Of a stretch of DNA of 64,000 bases, positions 34,401 through 45,804 are shown piece after piece. The stretch comes from Poa pratensis (lineage: Eukaryota; Streptophyta; Magnoliopsida; Poales; Poaceae). The first letter of the stretch is position 1, and every line of letters begins with the position of its first letter. Position numbers and translations under genes: made by a program. The DNA is taken from positions 989,005 to 1,053,004 of the forward strand of contig CAMZMU010000081.1 in NCBI GenBank assembly GCA_947311845.1, in the 5' to 3' direction. A model generated the notes under the pieces. The model was not told the DNA's origin. It saw only the letters and a list, made by a program, of their open reading frames with translations, and searched no databases.

Positions 34401-35149
34401 CTAGACATTATGAGGTTGGGTTCGTTGACCCATATATCGTTAATGAACATACGTTACGCAATCACCCCAAAGACGTGGAGCATGACCTGACCACCTTTTT
34501 AATCAAGCAAAACTTCTGTACGGAAATACTATTTCCTTACAACTTCAAGTGAGTGTTTCTGTCTTGTACATATTTTTATTTGGCTTTCTCGATGTTAAGT
34601 GTAATTGATGAGCTATGCATGTCTGCTTTATGTAAACGTCCGCAGGTTCCACTGGATTCTGCTAAGCATTCAAGTTGACAAGTCCATAGTTGAAGTCATA
34701 CGACTCATTAAGTTGGGACCAAGCGACGTGGACCGAAATGAAAGAAATGCTCAATAAGTAATTTCAATCATTATCGCATTATATCGGCCTCTTTCGTTCG
34801 TTTCCTGATATCAAGTAATTAATAACTCCTTTGTTCATTTTTTTGCCAAAGCAGGTGTTGGACACTATTCAAACAGAATGTAGAAGGTCCATTCAAAGAT
34901 GAGCTAACTTATATATCGGTGAAAGTCCGCAGCAGCCACCGGGGAGTAATTTATGTGGATTCTACGTTTGCGAGTTCATTCGCGAGTTGACCTGAGCGGA
35001 GAACAACTTCTTTGAGCAAAATGCGGGAGAAGCTCGACCCAGAACAGCGCATACGAGCAATTCAAGAGGAATTGGCGGGATTTCTGCTTAGGGAGGTCAT
35101 CGATGAAAGGGGAGAACATTATGCTTCGGACGATGAACTACATATGTGA
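31471..35149 (+). pseudogene. Second CACTA gene with C-terminal Ulp1/C48 protease domain, broken
   Basis: A multi-exon gene common in Triticeae CACTA elements. The start MERDENQENILEDIIRGPED is at 31471; an intron runs about 31715-31804 (GT...AG). Conserved pieces follow in shifting frames: CGVLVRDYIPI (about 31955), KSAKNKANAAKKIYHHTMG (about 32330), TRALGNKEH (about 32660), then a DUF8039-like stretch (about 33040-33290), a Pro/Ser/Gln-rich repeat (33320-33460), and LFQLFNQRALDKSILSCY. Further introns are 34272-34374, 34549-34645 and about 34747-34855. The Ulp1-like core keeps His (FHWILL, codon 34650), Asp (DSL, 34702, out of frame) and Cys (SNLCGFYVCEFIR, 34954, out of frame). It ends HYASDDELHM. 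Many frameshifts make it inactive as read. The protease domain is normally a SUMO-peptidase-like fold; its role in transposition is unknown. Confidence 0.85.
33322..33460 (+). repeat. In-frame HQSPAQQSSSPP coding repeat
   Basis: About three units of CAGTCTCCAGCGCAACAGTC followed by CTCTTCACCGCCTCA encode a Pro/Ser/Gln-rich linker in the second CACTA gene, between the DUF8039-like part and a basic KRSPKRKRSP stretch. Confidence 0.75.
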
Positions 35150-35284
35150 TCTATCTCCATGTAATTAAATAGTTGTATTCTCGCAAGAGATCGAATATTA
35201 ATTATATATGCATCAACATGTACTGTGTATATAGTAGAGCGTATAATATGCGTACGGAAACGATGGAGAGCACGTCGGCGATGC

Positions 35285-35385
35285 GAAGAAGGGGGAGACG
35301 ACGGAGGCACCGGCGAGAGGGAGAGGGGGCACCGGCGAGAGGGAGAGGGGGCACCGGCGAGAGGGGGCACCGGCGAGAGGGAGAC
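35285..35385. repeat. GGCACCGGCGAGAGG minisatellite
   Basis: Four to five short units of GGCACCGGCGAGAGGGAGAG with variable G-runs, followed by CCCTAAACCCTAAA. It sits between the second gene and the right subterminal repeats. Confidence 0.8.
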
Positions 35386-35410
35386 CCTAAACCCTAAATA
35401 CAAAAAAAAA

Positions 35411-35614
35411 GCACTCATTGGTCCCGGTTCGTAACACGAACCGGGACCAATGAGTCTCCCCCCACGCCCAGCCAGAACTGGCCACGTGGAGCCCCATTGG
35501 TCCCGGTTCGTGTCTGAACCGGACCAGCATTCGTCCCGATTGGCTGGTCCCGGTTCGGGAACCGGGACGGATGGCCCAACCGAACCGGGACCATAGGCCA
35601 GTTTTCTACCAGTG
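35411..35614. repeat. Right subterminal repeats of the CACTA element
   Basis: Includes a perfect 20-bp hairpin: ACTCATTGGTCCCGGTTCGT (35413-35432) against 35436-35455 with a 3-base loop, and further GGTCCCGGTTCG motifs up to the terminal CACTGGTAGAAAA (minus strand). Confidence 0.88.
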
Positions 35615-35617
35615 TTC

Positions 35618-35847
35618 CGTTCGTACGTTCAGCCAGGAAGAAGAAACAAGATGAGAAGTTAGCGATAAACTTTTCTTTGAGTGGTTTCCCACCTGGGCTT
35701 TATGTGCGTTGTTACTTGCCAAATAGTGGCCCTGCCCAGGAGGAAATAGCGTGCAGCACCAACCGTGGAGAGCAGTTCCATCAATCGATCACTAGTTCCT
35801 ATTCGGCCAATGTATCCCTAATATTCTTACTTTTTTCCCGTATCTGA
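35618..35847. other. Gap between CACTA and LINE coding sequence
   Basis: 230 bases without a gene. The LINE 5' end probably lies in here, but no target duplication matching the sequence after its poly(A) was found. Confidence 0.4.
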
Positions 35848-36593
35848 ATGGAGCCGTTAGAGGGGACAGCGGCGATTGTGGAGGCGACTGAAGTCGCCTC
35901 AGTGATCTCGCCGGAGGAACGGAGCCGATCGCCGACGCCTCTGGGTGACTGGCCGGGATCTACCTCCACAAGATCGAGCTCCATTGGCGGCAGGTTTTGG
36001 TGCCTCGCCGCGTAGGAGTCTGATGACGGAGGCGTGGATGGAGAGGGTGATGTGGCAGCCGGGACGCCGGGTAGCGGCAAGTACATGGCCTCCTCGTTGG
36101 AGGAGGAATGTCGGACTCCGGCCAGTATCTCCGGCAGATCGCGGTCCTCATCGGGGTCGCGGATGGAGCGACGGCTAGAGAAACGGCGTCAACAAAGGTT
36201 AGCAAGGTTAACGTTTGTGTCTGGTGGCTCAGGGGATGCAGGAACTCCGGCGAGGCCAAGCCATGAATCGAAGCTGACGCTGGCGCACATTTCGCCGTCG
36301 ACGAAGACGAAGACGGTGAGAACGCTGAAGATTCCTGTCTTGCCGGCGTCTTTCTTCACCGACGAAGATGGAGCCGGAGATTGGATCAAGGTCTGTAGGC
36401 GTCGACAGCCACCGACGCCCAAGGTGAGCTCGCCGGAGATGCGATCCAATTTTCACGGATCGAAGTTCAAATTTCGAAAACGACGGGACCCGGTGGGCTT
36501 TGGCCCGGCTAGGCCCGATCTGCATGGTAGCTCACCTAGAGGGATGGGGCCGACTGTCAGAAAAAAGAAAAAAAGATCTCAAAAACCCTAATC
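35848..36593 (+). pseudogene. LINE upstream ORF (ORF0-like), one in-frame stop
   Basis: A single frame of about 247 codons starts MEPLEGTAAIVEATEVASVI at 35848 and ends at 36593. It is broken only by TAG at 36013 (after GGRFWCLAA). The protein has an acidic/Ser-rich N-terminus, an Arg-rich stretch (RMERRLEKRRQQR), the sequence DGAGDWIKVCRRRQPPTPK, and a very basic C-terminus (RKKKKRSQKP). I do not recognise a domain. It lies 86 bases before the ORF1 ATG. Uninterrupted length, uniform composition and Lys/Arg-rich end make it look like genuine coding sequence of the LINE. An N-terminal part of ORF1 separated by frameshift is the alternative. Confidence 0.55.
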
Positions 36594-38946
36594 CGCCTGG
36601 AGTTCGTCTTCGGTGTGTTTTCGGTTTTTTTGGTCTCGTTATTCCTCCACTGTTTCGGGAGACGGCGGCACCGACGCGATGGCTTATCGCGGTGGTGGTG
36701 CTGGCGGGGGAAGAGAGCATGGTCGCGGTGGTGGTGCACCGCTGGGGCGTGGAGTTTTCATGGGTGCCGGGCGATCCACCTTCGAGGTGGGCGGACCGAG
36801 TGGCACCGCCGGGAATCAGCCCGCACCGCGCTTCGATCAGCAGGCGCCTTTCGTGGTGCCTTCAACGCGGGCGCTGGCTTCCCGGCTCAGGGACGTCGGG
36901 GAGGTTTCCATGCCGACGGCCGTGGACGCCGTTTCGAGGGCTACGGACGCGCTGGCTTCGGCTATGGTGATCACGGCCGTGGCTATGGGAATGGCGGCTA
37001 TGGGCACGCTGATGGCGGCTATGAGCAGGTCGAGGCCGGCTATGGAGCTGCGATTGGCTATGGCGCGGGACGGGCCGGGCACATGATAGAGGGGTCCGTG
37101 GTCGCTATGGAGATGGAGCATATGGGAATTGGGGTGGCCGGGGTGCTGCTTCCGTGCAGCCCGTGGCACCTGCTGTAGCAACGAGGCCAGTGGCACAACC
37201 TCCTGTGGTGCCACCTCCGGCCCCGGCTGCCCAAGCGCCGATCCCGGCGGCTGCTGATGTGGCTCCCGTGGCTGCAGCTGCGGTGCCTCATGGTGCTGAG
37301 ATGGTGGCGCCGGTGTAGGCGGCGCCAGTTCCTGCTATACCAGCTGATGGTGGGTTGTGCAGGCGATGCCGGTGGCTGTGGTTTCGGCCGATCAATTGGC
37401 TGCGGCTTTGGCTACGGCAGCTCCGAAAAAAGGAAAAAAAATGCTATAGATGTGGGGTGGCAGGTCACCGATCCGTGGATTGCACGGTGGATATCTGTGT
37501 GATTTGTGAAGGACCTGCGCATGGTGATAGGAGTTGCCATTTGTTGACGGCTCGAAAGCCGAGAATTCTGGTATATGGGTATGCTCATGAGGAGCTTCTT
37601 TTCTTCGCGTATCCATGCACGGCGTCGTACAAACCAAAGATGGAAAATGTTCGGCTAGCTTCTTTGGTGGTGTCAGGGGAGAGATGAGTATCCCGAGCAT
37701 TGTTGCACAGTTGCAGAGGCTAGTCCCAACGGAGCAATTCATTTGGGATGTTCGTTGGATGGGTCACAATAGGTATCAAGTGCAGTTTCCAACTCGGAGT
37801 GATCTAGAGAGGCTGAAGATATTTGGGCTATGTCGAGTGCCAAACAGCCCTTGTGAGCTAACGATTGATAGTTGGGCTCATAACCCACAGCCGATGAATA
37901 CTCTACCAGAGGTTTGGCTGAGGGTGTCAGGCATTCCGAGACCTCACATTGGTGATAGGGTGCGTGAACCCTAAAAAAATTCCTAGGCAGTTTCCGTTGT
38001 TTATCAAAGATGGCTTCTATGATCTCTCTTTCGTGGTAGAAGGTCTACAGCCACCTGATGATATGGAGGTGGATTTGGAAGGAGATGATGGGAATAATGG
38101 GGATGACGATGATGATGATGAGATAGGGGATGATTTTGCAGATGCTGTGGCCAAACTTGGCTATAACGATAAACAGGGGGCTTTAGAAAAGGCTCCAGAG
38201 GCACCGGCAGCGAATGATAGGGGAGATGGTTCTACTTCTCAGCCACCTGTCTCGGAGGTGAAGGCGGGGGTGGTGTTCTCTCCACAGGTGCGTACCACTT
38301 TTAACAATGCAAGAGAGGAGATCCGGTTGATTATGTCTGGCAAGAGGGTAATTGAGGGCTCGGTGGGGAGGACCGAGCCAGCTGTTCGTGGGGGCGACGA
38401 GGAGGTGGCCATTGTCGCTGCTGTAGGGCAGGACACGGCCGGCCGTCCCGTGACCCCCTTGTCACCGACGGGGGAAGTGGGGAGGAGGGCGTCGCCAGCC
38501 TCTCCTTCCGACGTGTTGGTGCAGCAGGAGACTAGGGCGACGCCGTCTTCGGCGACGACACGTGCCCCTAGTCCTTCTTGTCCCACAGGCGGTGGGGCTG
38601 TTTCGCGCTGCGAGACGGCTGCCCGTACCTCTCCTAGTACCCCAGGCGGGGGTGCTAGTCCGAGAGTGACGGGTCAGCAGCGAGCGCAGGCGCCGGTCTA
38701 CTCTCCTACGATGCCATCTTTTCCGATTAACCGTAAGGGTGGTGACGAAAAGGTGGCGTCGAACCAGCTCGTCATCGACTTTGGAGGCATCCTGGACGTC
38801 GAGGCGTTGGGGTTGCGCTCTAGCGGTCGAATTCAGGCTCAGCACAATGCGGATGCCACTAAGATGGAGCGGGCAATGGCATGGGCTGAAAGGCGTCACT
38901 CCTTGCCAGGTACGAATTTAGACTCTCGTTTTTCAATATTGTCTTT

Positions 38947-40519
38947 TGATGACGTGGATCACACATTCGTTGGGAGACCCCAAGAGGAAGGTATGAAGCA
39001 GTGTAGCAGCAGTTTCCCTCAGTATGAAACCAAGGTTTAATCGAACCAGTAGGAGCAAGAAATCACTTCTGAAGGTTGTCAGTGGCCGCTGACGTGGAAC
39101 CTGCACACAACACAATCAAACTACTTTGCCCCAACGAAACAGTGAGGTTGTCAATCTCACCGGCTTGCTGAAAACAAAGGATTAAACGTATGGTGTGGAA
39201 AACAGTAGTAAATTGCAGAGAATGAAAAGGAACAATGTTTGCAGTTGGTTGTATTATCAGTGTAAAAGAATGGACCGGGGTCCACAGTTCACTAGTGGTG
39301 TCTCTCCATAAAAGATAACTAACATGCTGGGTGAACAAATTACAGCTGGGCAATTGACAAAATATTGAGCGCATGACAATGCATATATATGACATGATGA
39401 TTACTATGATATTCATGTGGGCATTACGACAAAATACATAGACCGTTATCCAACAGCGTCTATGACTAATAATCCACCTCCAGGTTGTCATACCGAGTTC
39501 CCCGTTGGTATTAAGTTGCAAGCAACGGATAATCGCATTAAGTAATGTGCGTAATGTAAACAAATGCATTAGACCTAACGGCGCACCCTTAAGCTAAGCA
39601 TCGGTTATTTTATCCCTAGTGGCAACAGCACATCCACAATCTTAGAAGTTGTTGTCACTCTCCCAGATTACCGGAGGCATGAACCCACTATCTAGCATAA
39701 ATACTCACTCTTGGAGTTACAAGCATCTACTTGGCCAAAGCATCTACTAGTAACGGAAAGCATGCAAGATCATAAATAACATATAAGATAGATTGATAAT
39801 CAACTTGACATAGTATTCAATATTCATCGGATCCCAGCAAACACAACATGTAGCATTACAATAAGATGATCTTGATCATGATAGGCAGCTCACAAGATCT
39901 AAACATGATAGCATAAAGTGGAGAGACAACCATCTAGCTACTGCTATGGACCCGTAGTCCAAGGATGAACTACTCACGCATCACTCCGGAGGCAGGCATG
40001 GTGATGTAGAGCCCTCCGGTGATGATTCCCCTCTCCGGCAGGGTGCCGGGAAGAGCTTCTGAACCCTCCCGAGCTAGGGTTGACGGCGGCGGCGTCTCTG
40101 GAACTTTTCGTGGATAATGGCTCGGGTATTTAGGGTTTTCGCGTCGGGAAGATATATAGGCGAAAGGGCGGCGGCTGGAGACGCCCGTGGGCCCACACCA
40201 CCCCACGGCGCGGCAGGGGGGGCCGCGCCCCCCATGGTGTGGCTGCTCGCGGCCCCCTCCGTCTCTCCTTTGGACTCCGTGTACGTGTTGGAAAAATAGG
40301 AGGTCTGTCCAAGTTTCGTCCAATTCCGAGAATATTTCCAGACTAGCTTTTCTGGAATACAAAAACAGCAGAAAACAGGAACTGGCACTGTGGCATCTTG
40401 TTAATAGGTTAGTCCCAGAAAATGCATAAAAATGCTATGAAGTGTATATAAAACATGTAACAATTGGTATAATATCAACATGGAACATCAGAAATTATAG
40501 ATACGTTTGAGACGTATCA
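38947..40519 (-). repeat. 3' LTR of the minus-strand retrotransposon
   Basis: 1,573 bp. It differs from the other LTR by about a dozen changes, mainly one-base indels in homopolymers, plus a 17-base segment (near TTGGCCAAAGCATCTAC) absent from the other copy. LTR frames such as 39063-39569 are not genes. Confidence 0.93.
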
Positions 40520-43049
40520 AGCATCCCCAAGCTTAGTTCTACTCGTCCTCGAGTAGGTAAAACGATAAAAACAAAATAATTTCTGAGGTGACATGCTACA
40601 ATCATAATCTTGATCAAATAGTATTGTAAAGCACATGTTATGAATGAAGTGATCCAGGTCAATGGTCTATAGTTTGCTAGCAAGTAGATAATGAGCAAAC
40701 AACTGAATCATATAAGCAAAAACTTTTCATGAATAGTACTTTCGAGACAAGCATCAAAGAGTTTTGCATAAGAGTTAACTCATAAAGCAATAGATTTAAC
40801 CAACACAAAGGAAGATTTAAGCTTCAGCAATTGCTTTCAACTTTCAACATATATATCTCATGGATATTTGTCAACACAAAGCAATATAATAAGTGCAATA
40901 TACAAGCATATAAAAATTGTTGCACCAAAGTTGACACTAGTGTTTGCTTCTGAGATAGAAAGAAGTAGGAAAACTGACTCAACATAAAAGTAAAAGAAAG
41001 GCCCTTCGCAGAGGGAAGCAGGGATTAAATCATGTGCTAGAGCTTTTTAAGTTTTTGAAATCATAAGAGAGTAAAAATAAGTTTTGGAGGTGTTTGTTAA
41101 TTGTCAACGAATCAGAAAATGGAAAGTACAATATGACCCCTGCCAACCAGACTTTTAAGAGCGGCTCCCATGAAGGACGTTATTTCTACCAGCAAGGCAG
41201 ATCATCCCTCTTCTCTTTTGTTTACACATGCAGATATTTCACTGTTTGTCATTGCTTGACTGATAAATCAGGGCAAAAATGTGAAGAGAATTAAGCGGTT
41301 AAAGTTGTAATTAATTGGGACTGGGCACCCCATTTGCCAGCTCTTTTTGCAAAATTAATGGATAAGCGGATGTATATGCCGCTAGTCCGGTGGTAAAGTC
41401 TGTTTGACAGTTGACATAAAGACATCCACCCCGTCCTCATGAGCTTGGTAAACATTGACACAAAAAGGAGTAATAATTTTGAATAGTTTAAAGGTAGCAC
41501 ATGAAAAATTTACTTGGAATGGCAAGGAAATACCACATATAGGTAGTTATGGTGGACACAGATGGCATGGATTTTGGCTCAAGGTTTTGGATGCACGAGA
41601 AGCATTCCCTCTCAGTACAGAGTTTAGGCTAGCAAGGTTATTTGAAGCAAACACAGGATATCAACCGACACAGCAAGACTTATATGAAAACATATTGCAA
41701 GCATTATAAGACTCTACACTGTCTTCCTTGTTAACCAAACCCTTTTACTAGAAAATATCTAGACCTTAGAGATACCAATCATGCAAACCAAATTTCAACG
41801 AGCTTTACGGTAGTTCTTCATTAATAGGTTTTAACTACATGATACAAAAGCTTAAACATGAACTACTTGATAACTCAAAACAATTGACAAGTATCAAATT
41901 ATCCAATACAGTGATCTACAAGAATATGTAAGCTTTTTCCATTATACCATCTACCACATGCAACATTTTCTGTTCCAACCAAACACCAATCAATTTATTT
42001 CAACATAAACTCTCCAAACAATTATAAGTGAAGCAAGAGAGTACTTTCTTTAAAAGAACTAACAGCTCTGAATAAGAGATGCATGCAAAACAGGAGCTAA
42101 AAGCATAGCAATAGCTAGATAAGAATACTCAACAAGTATAAGTGAAGAATAGGAGTATTCATATGAAAAAGCGGAGCGTGTCTCTCTCCCAATCAAGAAT
42201 GCTAGGGTCCAATCAAGTTGACCATAAGAAAAATAAAATACTGAAAATAAAAGCACACAGACGCTCCAAGTAAAGCACATATGATGTGAAAGAATTAAAA
42301 TATAGTTTCACTAGAGATGACCTGATAAGTTGCTGATGAAGAAGGGGATGCCTTGGGCATCTTGAAATATGCTGGGGTGATCCATGGGAGCATCCCCAAG
42401 CTTAAGCTCTTCACTCTTCTTGATCACATTATATCATCCTTCTCTCTTGACCCTTGAAAACTTCCGCCACACCAAACTCAAGTAATTCTCATTAGAGGGT
42501 TAGTGCACAATCAAAAACTCACATGTTCTATAAGGACACAAACATGACCGTTACTTTTAACATTAACTACTGCCACTGATGTTATGTGAAGCTCTTCACC
42601 CTAAAAAAGAATTCCACTCAACACTAGTAAAAGAGAGAATGCGAAAAATAAAAGACAGAATCTGTCTAAACAGAACAGTCTGTAAAGACGAATTTTTTCG
42701 AGGCACTTACGTTGCTCAGATCGAAAAACAAACTAACGAAAGATGCGTACATATCTGAGGATCACGCACAAAAATTTGCAGATTTAAATAATTTTTCTGT
42801 GATTTTACAGAAGTAAAACGGTGAACAGCAGAAATCTGTTCCTGCGCAGAAATCCAAATCTAGCATCATCTTCCTATTAGAGGCTACTTGGCACAACAAT
42901 GCGATAAAATAAAGATACAAAGGAATTGTTACAGAAGTAAACAACTCCTTGACTCAAAAAGAAAAGAAAAATTGCAGAAATAAAATAATGGGTTGTCTCC
43001 CATAAGCGCTTTTCTTTAACGCCTTTCAGCTAGGCGCAGAAAGTAAGAA
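40520..43049 (-). other. Internal non-coding region of the LTR retrotransposon
   Basis: AT-rich internal sequence between the gag-like ORF and the 3' LTR. It contains a second purine-tract-like AAGCTTGGGGATGCTCCCAT (about 42387-42406, minus strand). Open frames are short (under 90 codons) and unrecognised. The pol genes expected here in an autonomous Gypsy element are missing. Confidence 0.7.
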
Positions 43050-43694
43050 TCAAGTGTTTCCAAGTGAAGAAGCATCAATAGAAAGGTTGGAAGTTTTCTC
43101 AACAATGCATTGTATCTTATCTATATAAGTTTCAGAAACTCCTCTTTCATTACTTTTAGGCACACTATCCTCATCAAATAAATTTTCAGGAACAATCCAA
43201 TCAAAATTCTTTTCTAGTGCCTCATGCATTCCTACAAGCTTAAAAGGTATTGGTATTTTGACTTCTCCCTCATAATTGGGTTCATTAGTGTACTTAAGCC
43301 TATCTTTTTCAAGCTTCTCAAGTGTATTAGCAATATCAATAAAATAGCCAAGCATCTTATAACGAATGAAAACTTTTCTAGCCTCCCCAGCAACATCACC
43401 AAATTCTTTAAGAAGAGTTTCTAAAACAAAATCTTTCTTTTCACCCTCTTTCATATCATGAAGTTTAAGAAACATTTGCTGCATTATAGGATTAAGATTA
43501 ACAAACCTAGCTTCCAACATGTGAACCAAAGAGGCAGCAGCAATTTCATAATTAGGGGCAAGTTCTACCAAGGATCTGTCTTCAAAATCTTTAAGTCTAC
43601 TAACATGACTAAAGAATTCTTCAATGTTATCTCTTCCAATGATAGACCCACTTCCCACCGGTATATCTTTTAAAGTAAACTTAGGGAGAAGCAT
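43050..43694 (-). CDS. Gag-like protein of a non-autonomous LTR retrotransposon
   Basis: An intact ORF read from 43694 (MLLPKFTLKDIPVGSGSI) to 43050, 214 codons plus stop. The open frame extends upstream to 43772 with a less likely hydrophobic start. It lies about 195 bases inside the 5' LTR, where gag is expected. The protein is acidic and mostly helical in appearance, with stretches NIEEFFSHVSRLKDFEDRSL, MKEGEKKDFVLETLLKEFGD and ANTLEKLEKDRLKYTNEP. No zinc knuckle, protease or RT motif is present. I recall similar proteins from Triticeae non-autonomous Gypsy-like elements, but cannot name the family. It is one of the few undamaged ORFs in this window, consistent with recent insertion. Confidence 0.7.
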   Translation of the reverse strand: MLLPKFTLKDIPVGSGSIIGRDNIEEFFSHVSRLKDFEDRSLVELAPNYEIAAASLVHMLEARFVNLNPIMQQMFLKLHDMKEGEKKDFVLETLLKEFGDVAGEARKVFIRYKMLGYFIDIANTLEKLEKDRLKYTNEPNYEGEVKIPIPFKLVGMHEALEKNFDWIVPENLFDEDSVPKSNERGVSETYIDKIQCIVEKTSNLSIDASSLGNT

Positions 43695-43888
43695 GATGAA
43701 ATAAAAAGAAAGTAAACCGAAATAAGGTAAATGCAAGTAACTAATTTTTTGTGTTTTTGATAAATAAAGCAAACAAGACTAGATAAAAATAAACTAAGCA
43801 AGACAATAACAAAGTAAAGAGATTGGAAGCGTGAAACTCCCCTTGCAGAAATCCTCTTGCTCCCCGGCAACGGCGCCAGAAAAATGCT

Positions 43889-45445
43889 TGATGACGTGGA
43901 TCACACGTTCGTTGGGAGACCCCAAGAGGAAGGTATGAAGCAGTGTAGCAGCAGTTTCCCTCAGTATGAAACCAAGGTTTAATCGAACCAGTAGGAGCAA
44001 GAAATCACTTCTGAAGGTTGTCAGTGGCGCGCTGACGTGGAACCTGCACACAACACAATCAAACTACTTTGCCCCAACGAAACAGTGAGGTTGTCAATCT
44101 CACCGGCTTGCTGAAAACAAAGGATTAAACGTATGGTGTGGAAAACAGTAGTAAATTGCAGAGAATGAAAAGGAACAATGTTTGCAGTTGGTTGTATTAT
44201 CAGTGTAAAAGAATGGACCGGGGTCCACAGTTCACTAGTGGTGTCTCTCCATAAAAGATAACTAACATGCTGGGTGAACAAATTACAGCTGGGCAATTGA
44301 CAAAATATTGAGCGCATGACAATGCATATATATGACATGATGATTACTATGATATTCATGTGGGCATTACGACAAATACATAGACCGTTATCCAACAGCG
44401 TCTATGACTAATAATCCACCTCCAGGTTGTCATACCGAGTTCCCGTTGGTATTAAGTTGCAAGCAACGGATAATCGCATTAAGTAATGTGCGTAATGTAA
44501 ACAAATGCATTAGACCTAACGGCGCACCCTTAAGCTAAGCATCGGTTATTTTATCCCTAGTGGCAACAACACATCCACAATCTTAGAAGTTGTTGTCACT
44601 CTCCCAGATTACCGGAGGCATGAACCCACTATCTAGCATAAATACTAACTCTTGGAGTTACAAGCATCTACTAGTAACGGAAAGCATGCAAGATCATAAA
44701 TAACATATAAGATAGATTGATAATCAACTTGACATAGTATTCAATATTCATCGGATCCCAGCAAACACAACATGTAGCATTACAATAAGATGATCTTGAT
44801 CATGATAGGCAGCTCACAAGATCTAAACATGATAGCATAAAGTGGAGAGACAACCATCTAGCTACTGCTATGGACCCGTAGTCCAAGGATGAACTACTCA
44901 CGCATCACTCCGGAGGCAGGCATGGTGATGTAGAGCCCTCCGGTGATGATTCCCCTCTCCGGCAGGGTGCCGGGAAGAGCTTCTGAACCCTCCCGAGCTA
45001 GGGTTGACGGCGGCGGCGTCTCTGGAACTTTTCGTGGATAATGGCTCGGGTATTTAGGGTTTTCGCGTCGGGAAGATATATAGGCGAAAGGGCGGCGGCT
45101 GGAGACCCTGGGGCCCACACCACCCCACGGCGCGGCAGAGGGGGGGCCGCGCCCCCCATGGTGTGGCTGGCTCGCGGCCCCCTCCGTCTCTCCTTTGGAC
45201 TCCGTGTACGTGTTGGAAAAATAGGAGGTCCTGTCCAAGTTTCGTCCAATTCCGAGAATATTTCCAGACTAGCTTTTCTGGAATACAAAAACAGCAGAAA
45301 ACAGGAACTGGCACTGTGGCATCTTGTTAATAGGTTAGTCCCAGAAAATGCATAAAAATGCTATGAAGTGTATATAAAACATGTAACAATTGGTATAATA
45401 TCAACATGGAACATCAGAAATTATAGATACGTTTGAGACGTATCA
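43889..45445 (-). repeat. 5' LTR of the minus-strand retrotransposon
   Basis: 1,557 bp, upstream LTR in the direction of transcription. A TATA-like TATATA (45073-45081 on plus, CTATATATCTTCCC on minus) lies in the GC-rich part and is a plausible promoter. Confidence 0.93.
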
Positions 45446-45804
45446 TCTTTCTCTGATAAGGAAATTGTTGATAGAGCGTCTAAGTTGGGGGTTTCTTTAG
45501 GGACAAATGATTTAACAGCTACTATTTCGGCATCTTTAATTAAGAAATCTGAGCAAGAAAGGTCTATTAATATTTTGCAACACAATCTAGAGGATAATTA
45601 TAATGACCATCCGCATAGTTTGATTCTTAATAGGGCTTCGTGCCTTACCGAAGATTTAGAAGAGGATGATATTTCTAGATCGTTGGAGGATAGAACTGAT
45701 TTCTCAATTCAGTCAGAAAAGGTAAAACGAACGAGGAAAAGGAGGGTCTACTCTAATAGCAACAAGCGTAGAAGCGCTAGAATAAAACTTCAGATGAGAT
45801 AAAA

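Larger units (their letters stand above)
14125..35614 (+). mobile_element. Complete CACTA (En/Spm-type) DNA transposon, 21.5 kb
   Basis: The left end reads CACTAGTAGAAAAACCACC. The right end, reverse complemented, reads CACTGGTAGAAAACTGGCC. A 3-bp duplication TTC flanks both (14122-14124 and 35615-35617), as expected for CACTA transposons. Subterminal inverted motifs GGTCCCGGTTCG / CGAACCGGGACC crowd both ends. Inside are a TNP2-type transposase pseudogene (14702-18006), two small passenger ORFs, a SINE, a Helitron of 8.8 kb and a second broken gene with a Ulp1-like domain. Without the Helitron and SINE it would be about 12.6 kb, a normal size for Triticeae CACTA elements. Both genes are disrupted, so this copy is not autonomous as read. 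Confidence 0.93.
38947..45445 (-). mobile_element. Non-autonomous LTR retrotransposon, 6.5 kb
   Basis: Two direct repeats of 1,573 bp (38947-40519) and 1,557 bp (43889-45445) start TGATGACGTGG and end GACGTATCA on the plus strand. A perfect 5-bp duplication TCTTT flanks them (38942-38946 and 45446-45450). Reading is on the minus strand: TGATACGTCTCAAACGTATC is the LTR start, and the primer-site region just inside the 5' LTR (rightmost) reads TGGCGCCGTTGCCGGGGAG, as in Triticeae Gypsy elements. A purine tract AGCTTGGGGATGCT precedes the 3' LTR. The only ORF is a gag-like protein; no protease, reverse transcriptase or integrase is present, so it needs a partner element. Confidence 0.93.
36679..45802 (+). 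pseudogene. LINE ORF1, nucleic-acid binding, interrupted
   Basis: Starts MAYRGGGAGGGREHGRGGGA at 36679. A Gly/Tyr-rich region follows (about 36690-37100), then a CCHC zinc knuckle CYRCGVAGHRSVDC (about 37442-37483) with more Cys (CVICEG), and a DUF4283-like stretch (IWDVRWMGHNRYQVQFPTRS to LPEVWLRVSGIPRP, about 37735-37950). Next come an acidic block and a long Pro/Ser/Thr-rich tail. Frame changes occur near 36890, 37100-37430, 37650 and 37960. At 38946 the LTR element interrupts; the frame resumes at 45446 (SDKEIVDRASKLGVS) and ends at 45802 with a basic tail (KRTRKRRVYSNSNKRRSARI). ORF1 proteins of this class coat LINE RNA. Confidence 0.82.

Noticed and set aside
35383..35398. CCCTAAACCCTAAA resembling telomeric repeats
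   Set aside because: Only two units, next to a minisatellite in a CACTA element. No telomere or interstitial array.
38004..38899. Minus-strand frames of 66-145 codons
   Set aside because: Shadows of LINE ORF1, which has the better composition and family motifs on the plus strand.
39063..40429. Frames within the LTRs, for example 168 codons at 39063-39569 and 130 codons at 39970-40362
   Set aside because: They repeat in altered form in the other LTR (44021-45355) and change frame between copies, so they are not genes.
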